A DNA stretch of 64,000 nucleotides from contig CBFHLR010000005.1 of assembly GCA_965656715.1 (NCBI GenBank), positions 1 through 64,000 on the forward strand, written 5' to 3'. Source of the DNA: Coraliomargarita sp965656715 (GTDB lineage Bacteria; Verrucomicrobiota; Verrucomicrobiia; Opitutales; Coraliomargaritaceae). The position numbers were made by a program, and so were the translations under genes. Under the pieces are notes generated by a model, which did not search any database, had not been told where the DNA came from, and saw nothing but the letters and a program-made list of their open reading frames with translations. Positions 1-8,601 of this stretch are shown piece after piece; the first letter of the stretch is position 1, and every line of letters begins with the position of its first letter.

Positions 1-297
1 ATTACATGGCTGTGAATGATCCGGGGTCTGAGTGACACAGATAAGTGCATCCACCTGATCCGCTTCTACACCTACCGCACCCAACAGCTTCTGCGCAGCA
101 GTTTCACACAGATCCGCCGCGGTAGTGCCGTCCCCAACAACACGTCGTTTATTCAAACCAATTGTTTTCTTCAATCGTGCAATCTGCTTTGCATTCCCCC
201 CGAATAAATCGATTTCATCATCAATCAATTTCTCTGTTCGTGGCACACAAGTAACAATACCTACAATTTTGGCCTGATCGAAAAAGCTCTTGGGCAT
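1..297 (-). CDS. 3-oxoacyl-ACP synthase III family protein (partial, 3' end outside window)
   Basis: Reading the minus strand from ATG at 297 gives 99 uninterrupted codons that run off the window edge. The N-terminus (MPKSFFDQAKIVGIVTCVP) and the later stretch DALICVTQTPDHSQP match ketoacyl-ACP synthase III (FabH-like) proteins, particularly the subgroup found in surface-polysaccharide clusters. The family condenses an acyl-CoA or acyl donor with malonyl-ACP. The catalytic Cys-His-Asn residues lie beyond the visible part, so activity cannot be judged. An AGG lies two bases before the ATG and is only a weak ribosome site. The gene is divergent from the histidine kinase that follows. Confidence 0.8.
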   Translation of the reverse strand, partial: MPKSFFDQAKIVGIVTCVPRTEKLIDDEIDLFGGNAKQIARLKKTIGLNKRRVVGDGTTAADLCETAAQKLLGAVGVEADQVDALICVTQTPDHSQPCN

Positions 298-491
298 AAC
301 CTAAAAGATGCTCAAGCACTCGAAATGTAAAGCCTCTCCTCAGCTAATATCCATATCTAGCCGGCCAATCAATATTACTCCTTAAATACAAGCATGACCA
401 CGCATTGCCGGTAAAATACCCATAGAAATTGCACATGCGAGTCATTTCATTCTTCACTCGACAGTCAGCATGCCCCATTTTTAACGGAGCA

Positions 492-3400
492 ATGCTTCGC
501 ATACACATACCCCGCATTTTCAAACCGATTCTCGCTGCACTCGCAGTTGCCTTTGCCTCGCAGATTTCAATCGCACTCGCGGACCCCAAGTTTGATCAAA
601 TCGTCAATCAGTTAGCCCCCGTCTTCGGCGTATCGATTGGCATCGTATTAATGGGCGGGCTACGCTACCTCCCTTGGATTTTCATCGGAGCGCTACTCCC
701 AGCGACCTTTTCGTATAACGAGTTCCTAGAGGTCATGAGCGTGCCCTTGGCCACTGTCCTCTGCGCAATATTAAGCTACCGCCTGGCACAGTGGCTAGAC
801 ATCCGCCACGACATGGAGCGCATTCGCGACACCCTCTCACTGCTCATTGTCGCGGGCATCATCGCGACCGCACTGAGTGCTGCAACCGAGTCAGCATTGC
901 TCTGTGGAGGCAACCCCAACTGGGGCTGGGGGCAATTTTGGGAGATGTTCATGACTCACTGGCTCGCAGCCGCAGTCGGCTCAATCATAAGCCTTCCGTT
1001 CATCTTGATATGGGCACAACCCAGAGCAGTCGACCTGACCACACGCCAAATGGGCGAAGTCCTCGTCTGGATTTTGACCTTAATCGGCTTTGGAATGGTG
1101 ACCTTTCAAAATTGGGCGCCAACCGATACCCTACTCTACCCAATGGAACTCGCGATCTTCCCAATTATGGCCTGGGGAGCGATTCGATTGGGCTTACGTG
1201 GTGCCTCCGCAGGTGTGCTTGTGCTCGCATTGGTTGCCGCATGGCAACTCCTGCCAGTCCTTGGCTCTGAAGCAAGAATCAGCCAAAGCCCGGCCAACGT
1301 TTGGGTCTTCGTCGGGATCGTTTCCATGACATCCATTTGTCTTGCCTCAGTCATGAACGAACTGCGCAAGCGTGAAGCACAGATCGCTGATAACGAAAGT
1401 CGCTTGCGCGCCTTTACAGATGGCTTGCCCGACATTGGCTTCGTGCTCTCTAGAGACGGCATCATCTGCGACATTTTCTCTGCGAACAAGCAGATCGAAG
1501 CAAATCACCGCATAGTGAACTCGGGCACACTTCAAGGGAAACCACTGAGCCACCTGTTTGACGATAACATCACTCAGCGCTTCGGAACCACCATCAGCAA
1601 GGCACTCAAATCCGGAAAAGTCGAAACCTGTGAATACGAGCTCGAATCCGTCGATGTTGGGAAGCATTTCTTTGAGGCACGCGTGAGCCGCATGGTCAGC
1701 CGCTTGGGTGAAAGTGACCGGGTGGTATGGGTCGCCTATGACATCTCCGAACGCAAAAAGAACGAGGCCGCAATTAAAGAGCGCGACGGCATTTTACAGG
1801 CATCCGCCCGAGCAAATAACACCCTTCTTACAACGAGTAACTTCGGCCAGGCGATCGAATCCGCGATCGCCGAGATCGGCCGCGCGCTCAATGCTGAGCG
1901 TGTGCACGTCTTCGAAATACTCGACCGCACCCAAGACACCCTATTTAGCTTCAACTGCAGCGTCGAGTGGACCAAAAACAATCAGGTCTCTTCACTCTTA
2001 GGCCAAAATCGGCTACTGGAGGGCCCCTTCGAAGAGTATTTCCCTGGCTGGTATCAGCGCATGCAAACCGATGGAGTCATCGCACTAACCAGCAATCAGC
2101 ATGTCAGTAACGACGAAACATCCGTGCTGCACCAACTTGATTGTAAAGCGATCCTTGCGATTCCAATGTGGCTCAATGGCAAGCTCAGCGGCTTCCTGTC
2201 AATCGAGCATTGCACAAAGCACCACAACTGGAACCAAAGCGAGATCAACGCAGTGCGTGTCCTCGCATCTAGCATCTCGGGCCTCATTCTCATTGAGGAC
2301 AATCAACGCGCCCTAAAGGTCGCGCGCGATCGCGCAAGCGCGGCAAGCGTTGCAAAAGGCGAATTCCTCTCGGTGATGAGCCATGAAATCCGCACCCCGA
2401 TGAACGCGATCATTGGCTATACCGACCTGCTAAGTCAGACCGATCTAAGTGAGCTACAAACCGAACAAACCAGTATTATCCGCCGTAGCGGCAAAGCACT
2501 GTTGGCCCTCATTAACAACATCCTCGATTACTCGAAAATCGAAGCCAATGTGCTTGAGCTCGAATCCGAACAGTTCGACCTAGAGCAACTCGTCTGCGAA
2601 GCACTTGAGGGCGTCCTCTATCAAGCCAAAGACAAGGGCCTAAAGGTGGACTTCAAAATTGATTCTGCAGTAGGTGAATTCTATCTCGGCGACGCGCATC
2701 GCTTGAAGCAAATCCTGATTAACCTAGCCAACAATGCCGTCAAATTCACCAGCGAAGGCAGCGTGCAAATCGAAGTCCAACTCAGCAACTGTAACGAGAC
2801 TGGCACGCACGACCGTCTGCGCTTCAAAGTGCTCGATACCGGCTACGGCATCGAGCCAAGTGCCCTCAAGCAGATTTTTGAGCCCTTCCAACAAGAAGAC
2901 TCATCCACGACCCGTCGCTACGGTGGCACTGGGCTCGGGCTCGCCATTTCAAAACGGCTAGTCGACCGAATGGAAGGCCGCATTTGGGCCGAAAGCACAC
3001 TGGGCGCAGGTAGCACTTTCAGCTTTGAGGTCGAGCTTCAACGGCCCGAACAAGCTAAGATCACACGACATCCATTCAGTCACTCACATAGCCAAGCTTC
3101 ACTCGTCGACCCCGACTTCGCTAAGCACCACCCACTCAGTATCCTACTCTGTGAGGACGATGACGACAACCGCTGGATGATCAACGAGCTACTCCAGCAA
3201 ATGGGCTACAGCCCCATGCTTGCAATCGACGCAAGCGAAGCGGCCCAGCAACTCTACAAACACAGTTTTGACGTCATTCTGCTCGACGTTCGGCTCCCCG
3301 AGCAAAGCGGCATCGAGCTCACGCAAGCTATCCGCAGTGGAGAACTACACCCCCGTCTGACCAGCCAATATATTATCGCTGTCACCGCATTTGCCATGCA

Positions 3401-3512
3401 AGAAGACCGTGAGGATTGCCTTGCCGCCGGCATGAATGACTATTTACGTAAGCCCATCGAGATCGAAGAACTCAAGAACGCCCTAATCGAAGCACACAAC
3501 CAAAAAGCTTAA
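492..3512 (+). CDS. MASE1-PAS-GAF hybrid sensor histidine kinase with receiver domain
   Basis: A membrane hybrid histidine kinase of about 1006 aa. Residues about 10-290 are a multi-pass hydrophobic MASE1-like sensor region, followed by a PAS domain (about 305-420), a GAF domain (about 445-595), a HisKA domain with SHEIRTPMN (phospho-acceptor His about 631), an HATPase_c domain with NLANNAVKF and GGTGLGLAI, and a C-terminal receiver domain with phospho-acceptor Asp about 932 (ILLDVRLPE) and the conserved Lys in YLRKP. No separate DNA-binding response regulator is adjacent, so output probably goes through the receiver to a phosphotransfer partner elsewhere. The ATG at 492 gives a plausible signal sequence (AVAFASQISIALA); upstream in-frame starts exist at 429 (TTG) and 435 (ATG). 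It sits six bases upstream of the acyltransferase gene. Confidence 0.9.
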   Translation: MLRIHIPRIFKPILAALAVAFASQISIALADPKFDQIVNQLAPVFGVSIGIVLMGGLRYLPWIFIGALLPATFSYNEFLEVMSVPLATVLCAILSYRLAQWLDIRHDMERIRDTLSLLIVAGIIATALSAATESALLCGGNPNWGWGQFWEMFMTHWLAAAVGSIISLPFILIWAQPRAVDLTTRQMGEVLVWILTLIGFGMVTFQNWAPTDTLLYPMELAIFPIMAWGAIRLGLRGASAGVLVLALVAAWQLLPVLGSEARISQSPANVWVFVGIVSMTSICLASVMNELRKREAQIADNESRLRAFTDGLPDIGFVLSRDGIICDIFSANKQIEANHRIVNSGTLQGKPLSHLFDDNITQRFGTTISKALKSGKVETCEYELESVDVGKHFFEARVSRMVSRLGESDRVVWVAYDISERKKNEAAIKERDGILQASARANNTLLTTSNFGQAIESAIAEIGRALNAERVHVFEILDRTQDTLFSFNCSVEWTKNNQVSSLLGQNRLLEGPFEEYFPGWYQRMQTDGVIALTSNQHVSNDETSVLHQLDCKAILAIPMWLNGKLSGFLSIEHCTKHHNWNQSEINAVRVLASSISGLILIEDNQRALKVARDRASAASVAKGEFLSVMSHEIRTPMNAIIGYTDLLSQTDLSELQTEQTSIIRRSGKALLALINNILDYSKIEANVLELESEQFDLEQLVCEALEGVLYQAKDKGLKVDFKIDSAVGEFYLGDAHRLKQILINLANNAVKFTSEGSVQIEVQLSNCNETGTHDRLRFKVLDTGYGIEPSALKQIFEPFQQEDSSTTRRYGGTGLGLAISKRLVDRMEGRIWAESTLGAGSTFSFEVELQRPEQAKITRHPFSHSHSQASLVDPDFAKHHPLSILLCEDDDDNRWMINELLQQMGYSPMLAIDASEAAQQLYKHSFDVILLDVRLPEQSGIELTQAIRSGELHPRLTSQYIIAVTAFAMQEDREDCLAAGMNDYLRKPIEIEELKNALIEAHNQKA

Positions 3513-3518
3513 ACCGGA

Positions 3519-5405
3519 GTGGACACCGAGCAAGCAATACCCTACAGCTCTAAACCAGAGTCACCCACACTCATCGACGTTGATGCGTTCTTCAAAGACG
3601 CCAGCGGAGGGGCAAAACTACTCAAGCCATTCGTCCCGCTCCTGAAGCGCGGACTCAGCATCAGTGAGCTCAACGGCATCTATGTCGACGTGCACGCTCA
3701 ACTCTCAGACAGCGAGAGCGACCCCGCCTTCTTCAGTAAAGTGCTCAAAATAATGGGCACCCAGTTCGAGGTGGAAACCAAAGCCTACGAACGCATCCCC
3801 AAAGAGGGCCCACTCATCGTCCTATCGAACCACCCCTATGGAGGCATGGATGGGGTCGTGCTGGGTGCCATGCTTGCAGGGGTTCGCAATGACTCCAAAC
3901 TGATGGGCAACTATTTACTTTCTGAAATGGAGGGCATTCGCGGCAGCATTATCAACGTCGACCCCTTCGAGCGCGCCGACTCGGCTCGATCCAATTTATC
4001 CGGTATGCGCGATGCCCTACGCTGGCTTAAAAGTGGCGGCTGCCTCGGAGTTTTCCCAGCCGGTGAGGTCTCTGCCTTTAGCTGGAAAAACCGTGCTGTG
4101 ATCGACCGCCCTTGGACCGACCACATCACTCAATTGGCCCAGCGAACCAAGGCACAAATTCTGCCCGTCTACTTCGAAGGGTGCAATAGCCTGCTCTTTC
4201 AACTCATGGGCATGGTTCACCCTAGGCTGCGCACCCTTATGCTGGCACGCGAGTTCTGCCGCAAACGAGGAGCACAACTGCAAGTTCGTATCGGTAAAAC
4301 CATCCAGGCCAAACAACTCGAACAATTCGAAAACACCGCAGCCGCCAACGAATACCTACGCTTACAAACCTACGCCCTACGCTCCAAACCACTCACCAAG
4401 AGCCCACGCAAGAAGCTGCGCCTCCCCTTCCGCTCGGCCTCCGCCTCCAAGCAGCTACAACCGCTTGCACCCGCACTCCCAAAACACCGAATACGCACAG
4501 AAATTGAAGCCCTCCCCTCAGCCTGCACGCTCGTCGAACACGGCGACTACTCCATCTACTGCGTCAGTGCGGATCAAATCCCCAACACCCTAAAGGAAAT
4601 CGGCCGACTACGGGAAGAAACCTTCCGCGCGGTGCAAGAAGGCACCGGCAACGCACGCGACCTTGACGAATACGACGACTACTACCTCCACCTCTTCATG
4701 TGGGATCACAAAGAGGACGAAATCGTCGGTGCCTACCGTATCGGCCTAATCGATCAAATTGTCGCCTGTTACGGCAAACAAGGCCTCTACACTGCCACCC
4801 TGTTCAAATTCAAAACCGGCTTCCTCGACAAACTGGCCAATGGCATCGAACTCGGACGCTCTTTCATCTGCCTGAAGTATCAGAAAAAGCACGCCTCCCT
4901 CGCACTCATTTGGCGTGGAATCGGCGAATTCTGCGTGCGCCACCCGCAATACAAGCTCCTCTTCGGCCCAGTTAGCATCACCGATGCCTACCACAACCTA
5001 TCTAAAGACCTGATGGTTCACTATTTCCGCGAACACAGCTTCGACGAGGAAATGGCCTCATTGGTCCGCGCAAAGAAGCCACCCAAGGCGACCCGCAAAG
5101 CACGTGGAATCTCCATCAAAGATATCGGCAAGGCGATCACCTCCGACAATGCTATCTCCGCAATCGTTTCCGGGTTTGAGGACGACGAGAAAGGCATCCC
5201 AGTGCTCCTGCGCCACTACCTGAAGCTCAACGGCACCCTACTCAGCTTCAACGTCGACCCCGCCTTCAGCGATGTGATTGACGGGCTCATCCTCGTCGAT
5301 CTCACCAAAACCGACCCCAAGATTCTTCAACGCTACATGGGCAAAGACGGCTATGCCGAATTCATCGCCCACCACCCAAAAGAAGCACCGACACTCACCA
5401 TCTAA
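3519..5405 (+). CDS. OlsF-like two-domain acyltransferase (PlsC-type + GNAT-type)
   Basis: A 628-aa protein with two acyltransferase halves. The N-terminal half is a PlsC/lysophospholipid acyltransferase with NHPYGGMDG (His105, Asp111, an HX5D spacing typical of the hemolysin-like subgroup) and FPAGEVSAF. The C-terminal half (about 330-560) resembles OlsB/hemolysin-type N-acyltransferases (LREETFRAVQEGTG, ELGRSFI). Known OlsF proteins make ornithine or other aminolipids by N-acylation (C-terminal domain) then O-acylation (N-terminal domain); the same role is inferred here, with the amino acid unknown. The GTG start is preceded immediately by GGAG next to the stop of the kinase gene, suggesting translational coupling. 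A later start is possible. Confidence 0.82.
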   Translation: MDTEQAIPYSSKPESPTLIDVDAFFKDASGGAKLLKPFVPLLKRGLSISELNGIYVDVHAQLSDSESDPAFFSKVLKIMGTQFEVETKAYERIPKEGPLIVLSNHPYGGMDGVVLGAMLAGVRNDSKLMGNYLLSEMEGIRGSIINVDPFERADSARSNLSGMRDALRWLKSGGCLGVFPAGEVSAFSWKNRAVIDRPWTDHITQLAQRTKAQILPVYFEGCNSLLFQLMGMVHPRLRTLMLAREFCRKRGAQLQVRIGKTIQAKQLEQFENTAAANEYLRLQTYALRSKPLTKSPRKKLRLPFRSASASKQLQPLAPALPKHRIRTEIEALPSACTLVEHGDYSIYCVSADQIPNTLKEIGRLREETFRAVQEGTGNARDLDEYDDYYLHLFMWDHKEDEIVGAYRIGLIDQIVACYGKQGLYTATLFKFKTGFLDKLANGIELGRSFICLKYQKKHASLALIWRGIGEFCVRHPQYKLLFGPVSITDAYHNLSKDLMVHYFREHSFDEEMASLVRAKKPPKATRKARGISIKDIGKAITSDNAISAIVSGFEDDEKGIPVLLRHYLKLNGTLLSFNVDPAFSDVIDGLILVDLTKTDPKILQRYMGKDGYAEFIAHHPKEAPTLTI

Positions 5406-5424
5406 GCAACTCTGTCCCACTAGT

Positions 5425-5547
5425 GCATGTTGCATTTAGTTAGAAGCATTGGTGAGAGCCGTTTCAAAAGCAGCGCAACGCGCCAAGGCAGGCGTGCAGC
5501 AAAACAAAATGCAACCCAGCCAATCCTTCTAACTAAATGCAAAATGC
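5425..5547. repeat. 123-bp element with 28-bp imperfect terminal inverted repeats
   Basis: The arm at 5425-5452 and the reverse complement of 5520-5547 agree at 26 of 28 positions, including a perfect 16-bp core (TGCATTTAGTTAGAAG). The 67-bp interior has no ORF. The structure resembles a small non-autonomous mobile element (MITE-like) or a large dispersed palindrome. No second copy is visible in this window. Confidence 0.7.
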
Positions 5548-5584
5548 TCAAGGCATCACGGCAGTCCCGCGAGGCCAAGACACA

Positions 5585-5618
5585 AAAAAGCCCCGCGCAT
5601 TGAGCATCGGGGCTTTTT
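5585..5618 (-). terminator. Rho-independent terminator after rpmE
   Basis: Arms AAAAAGCCCC (5585-5594) and GGGGCTTTTT (5609-5618) form a perfect 10-bp stem with a 14-nt loop. On the minus strand the stem ends in a T-run, just downstream of the L31 stop codon. Confidence 0.8.
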
Positions 5619-5649
5619 GAAAATTGATTGTCTTGTAGACTGTGCCGGA

Positions 5650-5895
5650 TTAACGGCGGCGACGGAACTTGGACTGAAACTTCTCAACACGACCAGCGGT
5701 GTCGACGAAGCGCTTCTCACCGGTGTAAGCCGGGTGGGAGTCTGCAGTGATGTCACAGATCACGACTTGGTGCTCTACACCGTCGATGACCTCAGTCTTA
5801 CTACCACGCATAGTGGAGCGAGTTAGATACTTAGTGCCTGTCGAAACGTCGACGAAGGCAACCGGGTTGAGCGAAGGATGGATATCAGCTTTCAC
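5650..5895 (-). CDS. rpmE: 50S ribosomal protein L31, type B
   Basis: An 81-aa L31 of the type B form (MKADIHPSLNPVAFVDVSTG, ending KFQSKFRRRR), which lacks the zinc-binding cysteine set. The GTG at 5895 is chosen because AGGA lies seven bases upstream (5903-5906) and the protein then starts at the usual family position; a longer reading frame to 5919 has no support. It lies 25 bases downstream of the L36 gene on the same strand and is followed by a clear terminator. In other bacteria type B L31 replaces the zinc-containing paralogue under zinc limitation; no zinc-regulator site could be identified here. Confidence 0.93.
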   Translation of the reverse strand: MKADIHPSLNPVAFVDVSTGTKYLTRSTMRGSKTEVIDGVEHQVVICDITADSHPAYTGEKRFVDTAGRVEKFQSKFRRRR

Positions 5896-5920
5896 GGTAA
5901 ATTCCTTTCGAGGTTTCAAA

Positions 5921-6046
5921 TTAGCCCTGACGCGCCTTGAAGCGTGGGTTGGACTTACAAATTACGTAAACGCGCCCCTTACGACGAACGACTTGGCAGT
6001 CAGGATGGCGGTTCTTAAGAGTTTTGAGTGATGATGCTACTTTCAT
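5921..6046 (-). CDS. rpmJ: 50S ribosomal protein L36
   Basis: A 41-aa protein, MKVASSLKTLKNRHPDCQVV through RRKGRVYVIC to NPRFKARQG, that aligns along its length with L36 of the type B form. Two of the four zinc ligands of the canonical ribbon remain (Cys17 and the Cys of VIC); the first Cys of the CxxC pair and the His are replaced. It starts at ATG 6046 and precedes rpmE on the minus strand, so the two ribosomal genes are probably cotranscribed. Confidence 0.92.
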   Translation of the reverse strand: MKVASSLKTLKNRHPDCQVVRRKGRVYVICKSNPRFKARQG

Positions 6047-6148
6047 GGCAAAAAATTGAAGAATGGGAGAAAAAAGGGTCCGCGTTCCTCACTGTCAATG
6101 GCAAATCAAGAAAGTTTGCGCCAAAAAAACAGCCAACACCCAAGCACA

Positions 6149-6736
6149 TCAGTTCAAAGATGGATCATCCGGCTCATCCGCAAAGACTCGCATCTCCGGA
6201 CTATTATAAGTCAAAATAGTCCGCCAAGCCAACTCACCCTCCTGTGTATCAATCTCCGCTGCCAGCGGCGAAACCAGCCAAGCCTCTTGCTCAAGCTCCT
6301 CTTCCAGTTGGCCTCCGGTCCAGCCCGAATGCCCGAGAAAGCCGCGAAAGCGGAATTCCGGATCTTCATCCATAAGCACGCGCGCCTTATCAACATCGAT
6401 GCCGAAAAAGAGTTTAAAGCTGCTATCCGCCTCTACCCACTTCCACGCAACGAGAATCAAGCGATCCGATGCCACCGGACCACCCTCATAAAGCGGGATA
6501 TCGGCAAGATCCGTCGCCTGCATATCCGGATCAAAGCCACCAAGGGTCTGATTCAGTGGACGATTCACGATCACCCCAAGCGCACCATCCTCCACCGAGT
6601 GCGCCGTCAACAACACCACCGAATGGCGAAAATGCGGGTCCTGCATCGATGGGTGTGCCAAGAGGAGTGAGCCCGCCATCGGTAGCAGCGTCTGTTCCCC
6701 CTCGCGGGGATCATTAAAATCACCGGAATAACGCAT
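6149..6736 (-). CDS. YqgE/AlgH family protein (UPF0301)
   Basis: A 195-aa soluble protein with the family features: LLPMAGSLLLAHPSMQDPHF near the N-terminus, GALGVIVNRPLNQTL, and YEGGPV followed by FRGFLGHSGWTGGQLE. The biochemical function of the family is not established; AlgH was named for an effect on alginate expression in Pseudomonas. It begins two bases after the stop of the upstream dCMP-deaminase-family gene and is almost certainly cotranscribed with it. Confidence 0.9.
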   Translation of the reverse strand: MRYSGDFNDPREGEQTLLPMAGSLLLAHPSMQDPHFRHSVVLLTAHSVEDGALGVIVNRPLNQTLGGFDPDMQATDLADIPLYEGGPVASDRLILVAWKWVEADSSFKLFFGIDVDKARVLMDEDPEFRFRGFLGHSGWTGGQLEEELEQEAWLVSPLAAEIDTQEGELAWRTILTYNSPEMRVFADEPDDPSLN

Positions 6737-6738
6737 AG

Positions 6739-7227
6739 CTAAAGCTGTTCGATGGCCACTCCACTACCCTTTAAAAGCTCTGAGACCAGCTCATCATTGC
6801 GGTAATCGCGGTAGTATTTAATCGAAGCGATTCCCGCAGCCGCGAGAATCTTAGCGCAATTAATACAAGGGAAATGAGTGATGTAGACCGTCGCCCCTTC
6901 CAGCGAGACACCACGTCGAGCCGCATCGCTGATCGCATTTTGCTCGGCATGAACTGTTGCCTGCTCATGCCCATCTCGAATCCGGGATGTATGCGGTGCT
7001 CCCGGAAGGAATCCATTATAACCCGCCGCGATGATACGATTCTTCTGCTCTCCTCCAGAAACGACCACACAGCCAACATGTAAACGCTCGCAGCTGGAGC
7101 GCGAGGACATCAGCATCGCAGTCGCCATGAAATATGCATCCCAAGAGGGACGTTCCGTCCACGAAGTCGTCAATCTATCCAGTTGCTCCAAGATTGCGGA
7201 GTCAGAAGTCTGATGCTCACTACACAT
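6739..7227 (-). CDS. dCMP deaminase family protein (ComEB-like)
   Basis: A 162-aa cytidine/deoxycytidylate deaminase-fold protein with the zinc site HAEQNA (His and catalytic Glu) and PCINC (two Cys). The usual role is deamination of dCMP to dUMP, supplying thymidylate synthesis; it matches ComEB-like and late-competence deaminases in length. An N-terminal extension of about 25 residues precedes the core WDAYFMATAMLMSSRSSCER. It is the first gene of the pair with yqgE. Confidence 0.87.
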   Translation of the reverse strand: MCSEHQTSDSAILEQLDRLTTSWTERPSWDAYFMATAMLMSSRSSCERLHVGCVVVSGGEQKNRIIAAGYNGFLPGAPHTSRIRDGHEQATVHAEQNAISDAARRGVSLEGATVYITHFPCINCAKILAAAGIASIKYYRDYRNDELVSELLKGSGVAIEQL

Positions 7228-7282
7228 ATTTAGTCTGAAATTAGGCCAGAGAATGCTCCGCCCGCAATCGCGAAGTCAAAAA

Positions 7283-8068
7283 TCACTCGGGATAAACCGT
7301 TATCAACAAATACCCGTTGGGTAAGCGCGCCAGGGTAGACGGCAACTTCAGCCAAGTAAGCACCGATTCGTCAAACAAACGGCTCCCTGAACTCTTATTC
7401 AACAAAGGCTGCGAAGCAAATGCCAGCTCCGGCGAAATTCGTAGCCAGTAACTGACAGGCGCACGCGCAAGCTGCCCTTCATACGCAAGACCCGCGACTC
7501 GAATAGTCTGAAGAACGGGAGCTCCCACTTGCGATACAGCAACCACGCGCACCAAAGCAAAAGGCTCAGGATCGGGCAATGGCTCCACCACACGCGCTTC
7601 TCCCACAAAACCATCAAAGAACGACCAATGCGGCGACGCCAACAGATCCATCGGCTCGTTCAATTCATCCACATCCATTATGAGACCAACCGAAGGCTTC
7701 AACTCCGCCCGCAAATCAATTTGCGGGTCTATATGGGGAAAAGTCCAATTACCCGCGGACAAATGTGTCTCATACGTTTGCGCAGCCACGTTCCATTGAG
7801 TCGGAATAAACAAAGGAGCAGAATCAAACAACATGGCCTGCTCTTTAAGCTCCACATCCTCATTCAGAAAGTCGTCGGAAACATACTCAATATATGCAGA
7901 AGAATCCTGACGGGTCGGCAATGGATTCGAGCTTACCTTAAAAATGAGAAAGCCCACCAGATGCACCGCTACGCCAAGCAACAAAGAAACCCGCAAGATG
8001 GGAGAAAGCACCCGCTGCGATCGGCTTGGACCACCATCTAACTGCTGCTTCGAATCCAGACTCATCAC
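7283..8068 (-). CDS. Anchored periplasmic protein in the TonB position of an ExbB/ExbD operon
   Basis: A 261-aa protein with one N-terminal membrane segment (VSLLLGVAVHLVGFLIFKV) and a long periplasmic part. It overlaps the 3' end of the ExbD gene by four bases and is last in the operon, the place where a TonB or TolA energy transducer would be expected. The C-terminal portion (VVAVSQVGAPVLQTIRVAG ... LPNGYLLITVYPE) could be a divergent transducer-like domain, but the proline/lysine-rich linker of TonB is absent and I cannot assign it to a family. Function is inferred from position only. Confidence 0.6.
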   Translation of the reverse strand: MMSLDSKQQLDGGPSRSQRVLSPILRVSLLLGVAVHLVGFLIFKVSSNPLPTRQDSSAYIEYVSDDFLNEDVELKEQAMLFDSAPLFIPTQWNVAAQTYETHLSAGNWTFPHIDPQIDLRAELKPSVGLIMDVDELNEPMDLLASPHWSFFDGFVGEARVVEPLPDPEPFALVRVVAVSQVGAPVLQTIRVAGLAYEGQLARAPVSYWLRISPELAFASQPLLNKSSGSRLFDESVLTWLKLPSTLARLPNGYLLITVYPE

Positions 8069-8601
8069 TGTGCGGGTTCAAACAAATCACGACGCTCGCG
8101 CATGGTATCAGGAATTAAATCCGAGGCCGCTTCCATCTTCTTGCCGGCCAACTGCACCTGTGAAAATCCAGCGAGTTCAGCCATCTCGCATACATCCAAA
8201 AAATCCTGCAAAGCCATCGTCGCTTCGGCCTTCACCAACAACACCACATTCTCGCGTTCCGCGCCCTCAAGGTAAGCGCGGAAGGCCTTATCAATCGTAT
8301 CTAGAGCATACACACTGCCATCAAAAAAGAGCATTCCACGATTCTGAATCGTCAGCACCGCAACCGGATCTGCGGTATGCTGCACACGCAAATTCGTAGC
8401 AGGTAAATCAACGCGCACGCCAGGCAAGATAACAAAACGCGTAAATACAAGGCTCATCAACAGCGCAATCACCACGAGATCCAATACTGGAACAATATCC
8501 AGTTTCAGCTCCGGCTTTTTTAATCGTGCAGCCAAACCCATCGGACTGGTATAGCCCTGTCCATTACGTGTAAGCTCAACTGATTCATGGTTCACACTCA
8601 T
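8065..8601 (-). CDS. exbD: ExbD/TolR family biopolymer transport protein
   Basis: A 178-aa protein with one transmembrane helix (about 33-57) containing the conserved charged residue in DIVPVLDLVVIALL, the proton-pathway Asp of ExbD/TolR, then a periplasmic domain. The N-terminal cytoplasmic tail is somewhat longer than in E. coli ExbD. It overlaps the ExbB stop by four bases and is itself overlapped by the next gene, indicating translational coupling of the three. Confidence 0.85.
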   Translation of the reverse strand: MSVNHESVELTRNGQGYTSPMGLAARLKKPELKLDIVPVLDLVVIALLMSLVFTRFVILPGVRVDLPATNLRVQHTADPVAVLTIQNRGMLFFDGSVYALDTIDKAFRAYLEGAERENVVLLVKAEATMALQDFLDVCEMAELAGFSQVQLAGKKMEAASDLIPDTMRERRDLFEPAQ

